This document shows, piece after piece, positions 34,401 to 49,400 of a DNA stretch of 64,000 nucleotides. How positions within the stretch are numbered: the stretch's first letter is position 1; each line of letters opens with the position of its first letter. Source of the stretch: Apostichopus japonicus (taxonomy: Eukaryota; Echinodermata; Holothuroidea; Aspidochirotida; Stichopodidae); contig NC_092563.1 of the NCBI RefSeq assembly GCF_037975245.1, positions 12,512,001 to 12,576,000 on the forward strand, read 5' to 3'. A model generated the notes under the pieces. It did not search any database, was not told where the DNA came from, and saw only the letters and a list, made by a program, of their open reading frames with translations. The position numbers were made by a program, and so were the translations under genes.

Positions 34401-37400
34401 TGCAGTTGCTTTTTTTGTGAGTTCACAACAAACAGCTGGAACTGTGATTGATAGTGAGAGGATGAAGAAGGTACCTGACAACTGAATGTCCACCAAAGAT
34501 GCATGAAAAAGAATGGAATATTACATAAATGAAACAATAAAACATAAATTAAATTAACTTGTGGGACACAGAATCATTTGAATTAATTAATTTAGTTAAT
34601 ATACCTAGCTTATTAGGAGCAGTACAGCTGAGGTTGGGACAACTCACTCTTTTAGTTAGATGAGTAAAGTTTGAATATTACATGGTTGGTGAAAACGATG
34701 CACAGTTAAGTCAGTCATATCTCAAAATTATGTCCGATTTTTACATTTTAACAAAAATGAAAAACCGACAAAGATTCTTACAGTGATGCATAAGATTAGA
34801 AGTATATAAACACTAAAGAGATTAATATACCGACAAAGATTTTTACAGTGATGCACCAGATTAGAAGTATATAAACATTTAAGAGATTAATAATCCAACA
34901 AAGATTTTTACAGTGATGCATCAGATTAGAAGTATATAAACCCTAAAGAGATTAATATCAATGGAATATAAATTGAGTTACATGTTTAGTGGGAACCTCA
35001 TTATTTCCTGTACGAACAACGTCTTCACACAGACGAGATGTGACTGACGCTACTCACGTGATTATCCTTACTGAATCCCTCAAGCTGCGCGCTCTTTGAC
35101 CTCATACGAGGCGATGTTGGAGGAGTCTTAGGTGGGGTCAGACTTCGCGTCTTGAGGCGATCCGAGTCCAGGTCGTCTGCTGATCCCCAAATCCTAACAG
35201 ATCTGAAAGAACTCCTCAACTGACTTTTGAAAAATGTCCCAATCTTGGATTGGCGTTTATTCCTCTGTTCTGCAAGAGATTTGGCCGGATGACGTTCGTC
35301 GGGGTCTGCAGCAGATAGAAAGTGAGATTAATGTCATTGTTTGTTCAGTCACTTCTATCACGTTGTGGGCTATGGAACTCAGTAGAGTTGTTCATAACTT
35401 GTTTTCTTATGCCTGTTGGTAACAGACTGGTGAGAGTTATATCTTGATATTTTAGAATGAAGCGAGGAGGAGTTGATGGTACCTCATCTCATGCACTCAA
35501 GTATCAGCTCACATAACAAATCATTACACATGTTGATCGGATGGAAACTGATTTGAACACCTTATAAACAACATACTAGCAATCCATACTGCATTCATAT
35601 CACACTGAAAAGAGTGACTTGGCTAGCACTGAACAAACTGAAAAACAAAAACATGAACTTTAGTACACAGAAGTAGGGAAATATGTGTGGATAGGAAGTG
35701 GGGATGAGGAGGGGGAAAATAGGGAGGGGATAGACTTCCCCACTCCGGTATACATATCTTTTTTCTATCATATTCCGGTAGAAAGTGTTACTCCACGTTA
35801 TTTATGAGAATTTTTCTAAATTTTGTTTCTTGAAATGAATTTTAATTGGTTAGATATCTTGGATACCTCTAACCAGCTCCCCTCACCCCCCTTCTATTAT
35901 CTATTTGTCAAGGTATCTAATCCTTGCTAAGTTTTCTTCTTTCAGCTGTCAGGAAGAATAGAATTTCTGGAGAATGATTATTTACTACATGGCAAATCAT
36001 AAAGACTGTCAGTAGGTAATACAGTAAGATCACACAGTAGATTGGTAGGGATTAACTACAAGGGGTGAACAGAACCAAAATGAAATCTCTCTCCCTTCCA
36101 CCTGCATCCTCTAGAGTGATCCCAAAGTACCCTTCTAAACACTCTGCTAAGGGGGGCTGATGGTCTTGCCTTATTACTGCCAATTACTTTCAAACGACAT
36201 CCTATTAAGTTCTGAGTATGAACAATCAAAGCAAAAATTGGCAGTGAAGAAAACATGAAAGTATTGATTTAGTTTAGTGCACCATTTACACACTTGATAT
36301 TTATCTTCTGTGTATCATCTACCCTCAGTAACACTCTAATGGGTGTATCTACCTCCTACTGTGAGTAGTGACATAGCTACCAGAAGGAGGGTATATGGAC
36401 CGGGGAGAGGGGGGAGGGGGAGGGGGAGAGGGACCAGGCTCCTCATGCCCTAGCTATATTATGTGCAGTCTCTCCCACTACCTCCACATTGAAAAAAAAT
36501 ATAGTTGACAATGTTACTAAGCCATTTGTCTATATTTTATACAATACCACACAATCATAACTAGAACTACAGGTAGGAGGCCCTCAAACTAATTGGCCTC
36601 TCCTAAAACCAGAGAAAAGCTTCTGGACAGCACTAACCTGGCGTGCCACCTTTGATCAATTCTGAGATAGGAAGAAAGTAAAGAGAGTTAATAGACCAAT
36701 CACCAGTTAAGGTCAAAGGTTATTTGATAGGAACAGCAACAAACACCAAGAAATTCAGTTAGTTAGTCCTGTAGGAATTAGTAGTAGCAGCAAACAAAAA
36801 TTTGGCATTAGGTCAAATGTTAAGGAACGAAATTGTTTCCAAGAAAAGTGTCAAAAATGTCCAAATGTTGACATTTTTGGAAAGCAAAGCTACAATTTAG
36901 TTTGCAATGAGACTTGAATTTATATCCAGGACCCAAAAATGAATAAGCATTAAGCATAAAACATTAGTTGACCAAAAATTGGAAAAAAAATGATTTGCAT
37001 GTGGTTACTGTTAGTAAAATACGAGCAAATAAACTCGCTTAATTATGAAGAAAATGCAATTAAAATTTGATAATTATTACAACAAAAAAAGTTACCAATT
37101 CCCTGTAAATCAGTCATATCGTAATACTCCATGTGATAGAATATTGATTAATTCTTAATTAATATGCAATAAAATGTATAACAGGTAAATTATATTTGTT
37201 CTTCTTCCTCTTCCTGTAAGCTTATTGGCAGTGGTACATTATCACAAATTCAAAATGGATTTTCTTTGGTCTCTTTCTCTCATACTTCAATTTATACCCT
37301 GTTTACTTACTTTTGTTTGTTTTGTTCAATTATACGTATAACAAATATATAAAGAGAGTAAGCAACAAAATGAGACTTACCTACATTAATGTCACATAAC

Positions 37401-40400
37401 TTTTCATAGTTTCCACCTCATCCATATATTCCAGTATACTGCCCTCTTGATCATGATCAGTATATTATCTGTACGTAGCTATCATCGTAAGTGGAAGCGC
37501 ACTACCCTTTATACTTTCACCAATGTGAAATGCTTTGCATCCCCAGCCCCCCAACCCCCTTCTGATGGTGATTTCTATTTACTACAAAATGCTTACAGTC
37601 AAATCATGGTAAACAATGCTCCAATTAAAAAAAAAACATGAAGTTATAATCACCCTCATAGCATTTTGAATAAACTGATAACTTCTGGTCATATCTAGCA
37701 AACTAAGACTTTGGAGCCAGAAATGATGATCTATACTTTGAGGGTTTCATATATCATTCTTAACCAAAGTATTTAGGGGGAAAATGAGTAAATAAAATCA
37801 AGTAAAATGTCATATGCATTCTGTTTATTTGTTGTTACTTTTGTGCAAAAAGTGAACAAACTATTGAACCCCAACAAATAATTAAACATGAGATATTAAA
37901 ATGTAACTAAGATGGTGATAGGAAATCAATCCAACAAATCAAATCAAATCTTCACATTTATGCTCTTTTAATATTCAGTCTGAAGAATGAGTAAACACAT
38001 TTGATATAAACCACACAACTGTTGAATTTGTTCACAATGCATATACTGATATACTGCTACTGATTCACAAAGTAAACTACTATTCATGACCTACTTGTAT
38101 AGTCCCTGTAACAAATGGTTCTATCCACAACTGTATAGTAGAAGTAACTACATTTAACACTAACTGTTAACTGAGTTGGCTGTATAGTATTCAATTCATG
38201 CATCACTCACCACGACTGCATGCATAGTACTCTTACAGATGAATTAATCGATATTTCTTTGTACACTAATGTGCAAACTACAACAGTAATGAATACTGAA
38301 AAATTGTTATTAAAAAAAATAAATATCTTGAAACCTGAAATTGGATTTCACAAAAATTTAGCACTTTTCTTATTTTGCTCTCAAGGTTTAAATAGTATTT
38401 TTTAATTTATCTTCACATACTCTTTCTCCTTTTCTGTTTTTTTGTCTTTAGATCAAGGGAAGCACTTGAAAACACACATCAGGGAAAAGACACTTACATT
38501 GATGGGAAACTGATACAAAATATATCTTTGACAAGAAATATGCAGTCGGAATACTCCAAATTATATACCGTCGGCCATTTTAGGGTAAAGATAAATGAAG
38601 GTGAAGGGTTGGATGAGATATAACAACTAGGCCATTCTAAACCCACTCTTTTCCTTTGCACATTCTTCTTCCTAAATATTTATCTTCTCTCATGATACTT
38701 TGCTATGTGGTGGCCCATGCAGATCAACCATAAGCAACAATATCCTCTAATTAGTCATTTGTTTGTATTAATGGCAATTAGTCATTCTACCCTTGTGATT
38801 ATGCATAAATAACATTACTATCACAGTCATACAGACAAGAATGAAACAAACTTTAAAACAATTTGTTTTATACCACAGTTACTGTCCCGTAACCAATTAT
38901 AACCACAAATGTCAAGAATTCCTTCTACGTATTGTACTTTTCTAGATGCAAGTATTTTTTTATATAAATATTTTTTTTTTATGCCAGACTACTTATAAAT
39001 ATATTAATACTACTGTAATATTTTGTCACATTACTACATTATTAATATTAAAGCCACAGGTTGCAAAGCAGATAGAGCATAACAAGATAAACCATGTAAC
39101 AACGTCTACAACAGGGAATTGTGTGCTACAAAGTGAAGGTCAAACACATACATCATCACTGAGTGCCTGTGGCATTTCTCCTCTGTGATACAGTCATCTC
39201 TGTGGTAAAGTATCAACATAATGTTTAATGTTCATATGTATGTTTATAGAAATTTGTAAATTTCCTCTGCATATTATTTGGCATTTGTTTTAGGAAATGA
39301 CTTGAATTGTCAGCAAGACCTGAATTTCCATTGCCTTTTGGTTTGATATGTGTGTTTGTTATATGTCTTTGATATATGTGTCTGATGTATGTGTCTGATA
39401 TATATGTGATGTGTTCACATAAGCTATACACATCAGAAGACAACAATGGAATAGCTTACACACCAACTTCTTTTGCACCATCATTCTGGAAGACAGCCCC
39501 CTCTAACATTAAAAAAAAACAAAAAAACAACTGTACTATGAATATCTACAAGGAACAAACTTAGGCATGTTCTCATTTTCTGTTATGAGTTACTTAAATA
39601 ACCTTGAATAGTGATATTAATCTCATTAGCATCTCTAGATTGGTGGTAATATGAGAAATGTAAAAAGAAATGGTATATGTAATATACCTGTGGGCACTCT
39701 GCATGCATTAAATGAAAATGGAAAAGATAAAGAAAATGTAACCTAAGAAGAAACAAAATATATCAAAATTGTTATATTAGAAATTCAGCTAGTAAAATGT
39801 AATTTAGGTTGCTCAGCAACATTAACTGTTTTCAAATTGCAATGTAGATATGCTATGAATATACTGAATAATATGGAGCGTTACGACAGCCAGGGTTTGT
39901 TCTTTGAGCTGTACTGGAGGCCAGAGTAACAAGTTGGAGACTTTCAGTGAAATATTAAGTCAAGTACTTTATCAAGTTTACCATGTTAGGACATGTTTAA
40001 CAGAGGGGCGTGGGGAGCAAATATATTGTACTGATATAAAATTACTGTTTCAGGACACAGGACTGCAGTATGTATGACCTTGTTATTTACTCTAAAGATT
40101 AGTTCTATGTACTGATTGTGGTAAATATTTAAAATAGGATCGGATACCACAACTCTCTAAAATGCCAACCCTGCATAATAGCTTACTTAGTTATGTTTCA
40201 TGTCGCACAGCTAACAGAGAGAGACAACAACTTCTAAAAGTTTTTAAAATGTCATATATCAATGTTTAATATTACACGCACTGTAATTTTTTTTAATTTA
40301 CTTTTCCATTCTAGCCAATAATTTCTCTGCTTTCAAAAATTTGTTTCTACTTTCCTAGTCAAAAGCTAAATTTCTCTACATAACTGATAATCCCTCATTC

Positions 40401-43400
40401 CCTGCAACTATCTGGGTTTAATTACTAATTTTTGCTCTGTTGAATTTGCTAGTTTTTTATTTATTTATTTGGTTGGATGGAATTTTTTGTAGGTTTTAGT
40501 TATGCTGCAGTGATGTGTAGAATGTATGATATGTCATATGTCATAAAATGCATGTGTATGTACGACGATGTGTATTTACGACATACCTATAAGTATATAC
40601 AACATAAATCCAATGCAGAAACAGGAGTGACAACTACGGGTCACATAACCTACAAATTTCAAAAGTACTGTAGTAGCGAACAACACTCATTTTTTCTCGA
40701 AACAGACACAGGAATTATTTAATTATTTTCCCTGAGGCCAGTTTTTTTTCTGGTTGCTAATAGTAATAGTGATGTAACATGTACCAAGGTCACACTATAA
40801 CAGGCAAGAATGATAGTCAGCTGTCTTGACATGCACTGTACAAAGTAAAAGAGTACTGTACTAGTAGTCACAACAAGATTTTTTACTAATAATGCTAATT
40901 TGTCTTCAAATAAATTCCCTGGGAAGAAAAGTTTTGATGCTATTGATTACATATCATTTTAAATGTGTGTCAGACTATATACTACAGTATGGGGAATAAT
41001 TGCTCACTACTTAAAACATCAGTTTGATATGCAAGTACTGTGTTAGCACACATAACTTCTACTACAGAAGCAACAACTCTAGTAAATTCCTTTTTCCTTT
41101 CTATGCCATTTGTTGATACTGATCACTGCATTTACATACTGGCACAGATCCAGGGAGGGGGTGGGTGTGTGGGGGGTGGTGTACACCTATCCTTCCCCTT
41201 CTAACTTCACACAATCACAGAATCCCCAGAGCCCCCTTTATAGGGTCTGCTTCCACCAACACCAGTGGTACACCCCTACTTTGTATAAATCCTGGATCCA
41301 TCCCCTGACATATCATGTAACTACATATTAGGTTTTCAAATTTCCAGCAAAATTCTTTTACTTTTTTTAGAGCACCAACACACACTATAACTTCATTGTC
41401 CGTGGTACAACTTAATACAATACTAGCAAGCACTATACTACTACTGTCCGGAATGCGAGCTCAAAGACCAGTACAACTTTAAGTATGGTCAACATCAGTT
41501 TTCTAGCTTACAAAATCATCAAGAATCTCAGTTATAATAATTCCATTATTTAAAAGATGAAGAATGAAACTCTTGAATTGCATAGAACAGTGCTATCTTG
41601 AATACTGGGTTATAGGAGCAACTAATAATCTACATATAGGGCTAGTTACATAACAATTATAGTTATATTACATAAGTAACGACTATTGGTTGACTAACCT
41701 ATTGGTAAGAATTATGCAAGTACGAAGAAACTGTCATAGAGACCTATTGAACTGCTTACCACATACACACACAGTTATAGTACACATAAATATTATTTCA
41801 AAGGGATGATTTCAGTTTTGAACAGTAATATGGGCAAGAAATTGATTTATATCTATATAGTATCTTACTATGATATATAATATGTTATCTGACTATACTG
41901 CATAATATCTTATCTGACAACACTAGACAATAAAATATGTTATCTGACTATAGTATACTGTATAATATCTTATCTCACAATACTATACTATATAATAGGT
42001 TAGCTAACAATACTATACTGTATAATATCTTATCTGACAATACTTATACAATATAATATTTTATATGACAATACTATACAATATAGTATCTTATCTGACA
42101 ATACTATACAATATAATATCTAATCTGATTATAGTATACTGTATAATATCTTATCTCACAATACTATACTATATAATATCTTATCTCACAATACTATACT
42201 ATATAATATCTTATCTGACTATACTATACTATATAATATCTTATCTGACAATACTTATACAATATAATATTTTATATGACAATACTATACAATATAGTAT
42301 CTTATCTGACAATACTATACAATATAATATCTAATCTGATTATAGGATACTGTATAATATCTTATCTCACAATACTATACTATATAATAGGTTAGCTAAC
42401 AATACTATACTATATAATATCTTATCTGACTATACTATACTGTATAATATCTTATCTGACAACACTAGACAATATATTATCTTATCTGACAATAGTATAC
42501 TGTATAATATCTTATCTGATTATAGTATACTGTATAATATCTTATCTGACAATACTATATAATATCTTATCTGACAATACTATACTATATAATATTTGAT
42601 ATGACAATACTATACAATATAGTATCTTATCTGACAATACTATACAATATAGTATCTAATCTGACTATACTATACTATATAATATCTTATCTGACCATAC
42701 TATACTATATATTTTTTTCCCACTTATTGATACTCAGCAACATAGTGAAATAGGAAACAAGGGATGGAGACTTTAAAATGGAACTTAGGAACTTTGTGAA
42801 ACATGTAACTTTCAGACTATCAAACTATGTTAAAGTTTAAAAACAAAATTCTGACAGTGATAAACTAAAGCCTCAAGTGTTGACAGTCACAAACTTATAT
42901 TACAGTAATACATATAGGGGGAAAACAAAACTTGTTGGAGTTTCTTGGCAAATTGTGTGTTCATACCAACAGAAATAAATATATGTGGCTGTGACTTCAA
43001 TACATCCAGTATTAATTGAAAGAATTGTAACATTGGCTAAATGAATTTTGATCTCAAATCTCAAATCTCAAATCCTAGAGTAAACCACTGGTGAAACTAC
43101 TGGTTAACTAGAGAACGGCTATGGCAATGTGCACTATTAAAGAAACTACCTCAGGAACCCCTCAAACAACTAAAACTAACATAGAAATCAACTTGATCAT
43201 AAAAACCCACACTATTATATGATGTCATTCAGAATGTTACAGAATTAACTATACTGTGCTGTTAAATGTTTGATGTTTACCTCATGTTTTGGTGATAACA
43301 TAAAACTGTAAGGGTACTCAGCGACTTGCCATGCATACGTACAGACATACCATGGCGTAGACAAATCTAGCTGGTTTGCACCAGCTGTGACAATGAGCCT

Positions 43401-46400
43401 AGTTCATAGCGAGATGGAACAGTCTTTATGCATGTTATACGACGCCATAAAGTAGTGATATATTGCCCACAGCAGTATGAGCCAAACTATGTGTTTAAAA
43501 ACCACAAGATCCACCTCATTACACTTAAACACGAGAGTCCTGACATCCTTAAGATGAAAATCACAGGGTAACATTGTTTCAATTGCCCCTGTCACAACAT
43601 GAGGACAGACTACATGAGAGCCATCAACTATTGTTTTACGTTCTGTTTTGGAGGTAGACAACTAATAACAAATCACTTTAAATTGAGAATGTGACACATG
43701 AGGTAACAAACATCCTGTGTTTCGAGGCCTATTCAATCAACCATAGCTTTTCATATGAAAAAACTGGCAGAGTTCATCCTTTCCCCCACCCCCCCCCTCC
43801 ACCCTCCCCGTTAAAAAAACATATAGAACTGTTCTGATGCAAATTATCACAAAATTTTCAGTCATGTAGTTGATAGATGTACAGATAGTCCTGCGGAAGG
43901 ATCCTATGAGTCGAGTCCTACGCTATCCATTATATGGCAATGACCACATATCTTTGATCTCTGACCACTGCACAATAGAAGCGATCTGCTAGAAAACAGC
44001 CGTAAGAACACTACCGGGTAGAACAATTGACCTCAATATCATATTTAGTCATTAGCGAGGTATAACTTAATCAAATATTGTCAGTATTTTGGAGTATCTC
44101 TTAGCTTTGTTGTCTCCCTTTTGTTTCTGGTTCTCCTCCTGTTTCTTCCGAGCCTTCCAATCCTCCAGCTTCCGGTTCAGGTCTGTATCTCCTAAATCAG
44201 GAGAAAATAGTCATCACAGAAAGATATCAGAATGGAAGTGTATATGTAAGAAAGTATAGAACTAAATATCTAACCTCAGGAAACGGAAGCAGACCTGCTA
44301 TTGTTAGGTGCAATACTCGGGATGGACGATGTACAAAGGGACGAGCTATACATATATAAACTAATAGTGACATAACCAAGCCTTATAGCCAGGAGTAAAG
44401 AAACTTTTTAAATGCTGAACAGAAAATTAAGAGGAAGTGGGATGGGAAGTACAACATTCTGATAATTCTTACACCATGTATCCGTTATAAACCCACTCCT
44501 CCACATTCCAAACCAACACCATTCCCCCGCCCCCCCACCACCTCCTTTCAACAAATGGATAAAATGGATAGTTCCAAGCTACTGAGAATCCTTCCAAGAA
44601 TATCGATTAACAACAATACTCCCATTTGTCTTTCCATGGGTGCTTCTCTAACCTTGACCTATCTCACTTCCACAATCCCAGACCCCCATCCAACCCCCTC
44701 CCATTTCCCTCCAACTCAGATTTCTTCCATTCAAAATCTGTTCATTATCGCTGCAATAAACAAAAAGGCTTGATTATGCCACTGTTCACATTAACAATAA
44801 ATCACTACTAAGTACTACATAGTTTACAAGGCAAGCATATTTCAATCATGCTATTACAAGAGACATAACACATGCAAGACTGCAGCCAGCATTGAGCATA
44901 TGGTAGACATGTTTGGTGCAGATTTAGAAGGTACGGTAACAATAAGGTGGAATTAGGGGGTGGGGGAGGGGCTGTCCTCACATGCACACCACACAAACAA
45001 GTATCAAACTATATCACAACATAATCACTGACAACTTTCATTTCTTCATAAACAGCAAAATAATAAACATAGATATAAATAAAAGTCAAATTATAAATTA
45101 AAACTAAGTTAGCTGCTAAAAAGTATTATTAATTGTTACATAGTTAAAAGCTTAGGAGAATTCTATTTTTTTTTTGGCTATGTTATTTGGAAGAAATTAT
45201 AGTCATAAAATAAAAATGTTCTGTTTCACACTATACCACATGCCATGTACAGTAAACAATCTAAGTCAGAAAATTTGCATACCCTTCTTAATTATAGTTA
45301 CATTGTTAAACATAAATAACTTGAATATTTTTGCCTGCCAACAGTCGTCAGGTGAAAAAAATCCACCATTTAACTTTCTACCATATAGAACCATCATTTT
45401 GTTTATATACTCAAAAATATACTGAAAAAACAATCAAACTTCATGACCCAATATACTGGAGAAAACTCTAAAACTTTATGACCAAACATACACACTAGTG
45501 GCAAGTTGCTTTTTTTTTTGCTTTTTTTTATTCCTTTTTTAAAATCTAAAAATGTTTTTTTAAAGGGGATTCAGGCCCCTCACATATAACAGTTACTTTT
45601 GAATGACAAAATAATATATCCCAAATTATACTGTCCTGTTTTCATATCCACCTCCATGACTCTACCCCTCTGCCTGAACACAACATTTATTGATCTCTAC
45701 TCTGTCACTAAACTAATCAGCAATCAACAATTCAACATTGAAATCAGTTTAAACACATGTTACAGATACTGCACCCTTTACTGCATTTGGCTATGATCCT
45801 TAACACAGTGAAATAACCAAAGTGTCCCATGGAGGGGGGGGGGAGGGGTGACAGGGGGATGGCATGAACACAAATTCTTGGAACATCTGTTGAAATATGC
45901 ATTGGTGCAGTTTACAAAATCTCATCAGTGTCTACAAACCCTGTCACTGCTATCCACTCCCCTCACCCCCCCCCCTCCCACAACAAAATGAATAATGCCT
46001 TTTATCTTCTAACATTATTAACGGTCCCTTCACAAAACTACCAAATCAATAATACAAGCAAATTGGTAGAATATAGATATATTAAAGGATTTCAGTGAAC
46101 ATTTTATCTTGCTAACCATTAATCAATATCCAATAATCATAAATATCCAATGGTTTCTTAACACATTAACATCCCCCTCCCCCTCACCCCTCCACCAGCT
46201 CCATATCCTCTAAAAAGTACCTCAACAAAAAACCTTCCATGGTAACCAAATATTTGCCTGAAGAACAAAAAATTGTATATTTTGGCAAACTATTTAATCC
46301 AGTTTCCTGATGAAATCACTACTACCACCTCAGAAAAGTGTTCTTGCAAACTTGTAATTACAGTTCAAGTGGAACATTTATTTCTCACTAAATCAACCCT

Positions 46401-49400
46401 TTCCGCTGATTCTAATCTTCTTCATTTTACAGTTTTCTTGCTATTTTTTTTACTTTATTCTTTCCACTGGGATCAATCAAATTTGATAAAACCCCCAAAA
46501 TGTTGATACAATAATTCTACTGATTCCTTGTCAAATATTCAACATTGCTGATAATATTTCACATTCCTCCTCTTGGCCCTCCTCCTCTTAATGAATCCTC
46601 TCCAAATTCACTTTCCATTTGCTCAATATTCCTACCATGTCCTGCAAATCATAACCATAATGCCACATCCAAAGAGTCCATAAATTTTACCCAGGACCAC
46701 TAAAATTTGTTTTGATCAACATTTGTTAAACGCATCATCCATTAATACAGTCAAAACTTTTGAGCTAAAACTATCAAAGTCAAATAAACTCAGAGGCAGA
46801 AAATTAATGGATCATAAAACCAGGGGCTGGAGTACTTACCGAGGTGCACTGGGGAATTCGCAGACCCAAGATTTGCGAATTTGCTCAGACTACTGTAAAG
46901 CTATCAGTGAGCATGGTTTTCTATCACAGGCAAAGAAGTGCTTCACAGCGGTAATAAAATACAGACAATATTGCTTCCTCCGAGAAAAATCATAAAAAGA
47001 GTGGCAAGCATAACTTTCATGGAGTGATGACACCTCTTGACAATTAGCTTCAACTCTAGGGAGGAATGAAACCGTCCTATAATTGAATCTAATGGTAGCC
47101 AAACGTTAACGTAAACTTAACAGCAGCTCTTTTTTCCTTTTTTCTTTTTGATGTCAGGTACTTCGTCGACTTTCATCGGCGAGCACTCAAAAGTCTACAG
47201 TGGGCTATAACCAGTCCCAATAATTGTTAGATGGGTCCATACATATGACAGATGTAGTAGACAGTCTTTAGGAATTATTATCAATTCCTTTTCTATCTTT
47301 AGTACAGACTGGTTCTTTTTCCTCTTTTTCTTTTTATGATCACCATTTTATCGCTAAATTTAATACTTCAAAGTTTCCACGACAAAGGAAAATAAGGAAA
47401 CGACAAATTTAATAGATGAAATATATTTTATGTTTATTTTGTAGAGCTATCAAACCCAATTTACGTAAACGCTCCAAAGAGATCTGGCATCAAGGACAGA
47501 AACAGCAAGAAAAGAAAAAAATATTAACCTTAAAAAATCATGTGTTTAAATCATAAAAAATGCGCATTGCAATAAAAACTAAATTATTCATTTCCGTTTT
47601 TGCACTTGGAACACATCTTATTGTAGATGTTACTCCTCTTTGATTATAGAAACTATTTATCTCTGTTTGATCACAACATTTACTTGATTGCTGTTGCTAA
47701 TGGCAACTCATATCCTTCCCACCCCTTCCTTTTCCCAGCCCATCCATCCTCTACCAAAATTTCATCCAGTCAAGATCTGTTGTATTATGTTCCGTACACA
47801 GAGTAATGGAAAAAACGACACTTACTTCAATCCGCAGTTTTTTTTTAACGCAAACTATTATCTGCAAATTTTATCTATTTTAGAGCAAAAAAAAACAAAA
47901 CAAATATTCCCACAAACGGAAAAAGTGCTGGCATATAATGTCCTCTGAAATATCGCAAACACAGACACGATTGTGTCCATTAATATCTTGATGTATTATT
48001 CACCTCTTACCTGTGTGTGTAGGTCCTTTATCGTCTCACTAAAAAAACATATTACTGAACATTGAAAAAAAGGAACAGAGTTAATTAGAGTTAGCTCCAA
48101 ACAAGTAATATATATATATAAAAGATTTCACCACCAATAACATGACATCCCAATGAAAACAGAGTACAAAATGGAAGATTATTAGAATATTCATACTCTA
48201 AGAGAGGGGAGGGGGGTGAAGTAGGAAATGGGGGGGGGAAATGGGTAGGAGGGAAGGCAGTAAAGGCACTCTTGCGAAGGTTTCCCTTGTGACTTAAAAC
48301 TATTTTTTATCGTCACTTAATCTTCCATTTTGCATTCTCTGCTATCAGAATTAATCACACAGTAAACAAAGTGACATGAAATCATCAGCAGCCCCAAACA
48401 TGCTGTTAATTGCAACGACAGGGTTAATACAAAACAGAAATCAAAGGATGTAACACCGCAAGCAAACAGACCACAGCAGAGCAACAAAAGAATACAATAT
48501 AGCAACATAAATTAGAAAAGAGATAAACATATATTTCTGATGGTATCCCATTCAACTCTCCTACCAAAATATGACATGTGCACACACAGTCATGTTGAAA
48601 CCATCCCTCTATCCCCCAGCCCCCCCCCCCACATCTACCATTCATATATTATCACCCTCCCTGTGTATTTATCTTCCCCTCCAACTTCAAATCAAAGCAT
48701 TAGCATTAGGTCTTCATAATTCATGCATATTTATGAGTATAAGTGATTATAAATACACCAAGCAGCAGATGGGGAAAAAAAGGATGCATGCTTCCACATA
48801 TACAGCTATATATACAACAAAGCTATGGTGTAGTCCAAGGGTGGTTAGAAATGAAAAAATGCCGTTAAGATATAATAATCAAAGAGATACACGGTTCATT
48901 AATATAGCAGAACGAAATGCAATTTCATAATCATTATCTTTTTCATAACAGTAATACTTGACAAACTAATTGACAATTCCTTCTCACATCACAAACATTA
49001 TGATTCAAACTAATTCCATTTTTCAAAATGAAGCTAAGAGATAAGAAGGGTAATGTAAAGAGAAAACATGAAAAACAAACAAAATACACACAAATTGGCT
49101 GCCTTTTGTTTTTGTAATCAAGCAGAATTAATCGTTCTCAGCTTCTCTTAATACCACAGTCAACAGCTTTAGTTTCAACCAGTAAGCACACCTCCTGATA
49201 TTTCACCTTATTTGAAAACTTCTGACAAATTTTTGGGCAGTTTATTTCTTTCTCCTTTGGGATGATTTCTGACATTTTTCTTACTTACTTACACGTCCAT
49301 ATAAAATTGAATTTATGTAGCAATGCATCTTTTGAATATCTATTCTGTGTGAATAATCTGTAGTAAAATGAATACATATTTATAGTTTAACATCTATTCT

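Larger units (their letters stand above)
30631..35057 (-). other. Intron with three tandem arrays (4.4 kb)
   Basis: Between the exons at 30578 and 35058. About three quarters of it is tandem repeats (116-bp, about 220-bp and 65-bp families). The rest is AT-rich sequence with nothing recognised. Confidence 0.65.
35203..44066 (-). other. Long intronic region, 35.2-44.1 kb
   Basis: Outside the small exon at 36638 and the repeats listed, this is AT-rich DNA with poly-G and poly-C runs. I find no other strong exon except a 12-nt candidate at 38498-38509. An Ig-like remnant lies at 43500-43661, and the 30-bp array at 41855-42712. Confidence 0.5.

Noticed and set aside
34460-34490. 7-nt exon TTGTCAG before GTACCT
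   Set aside because: Weak donor, a phase that would break the 36638-35202 chain, and no protein support.
39687-39700. 11-nt exon on the minus strand (AGTGCCCACAG)
   Set aside because: Its length breaks the phase chain, and the acceptor is poor.
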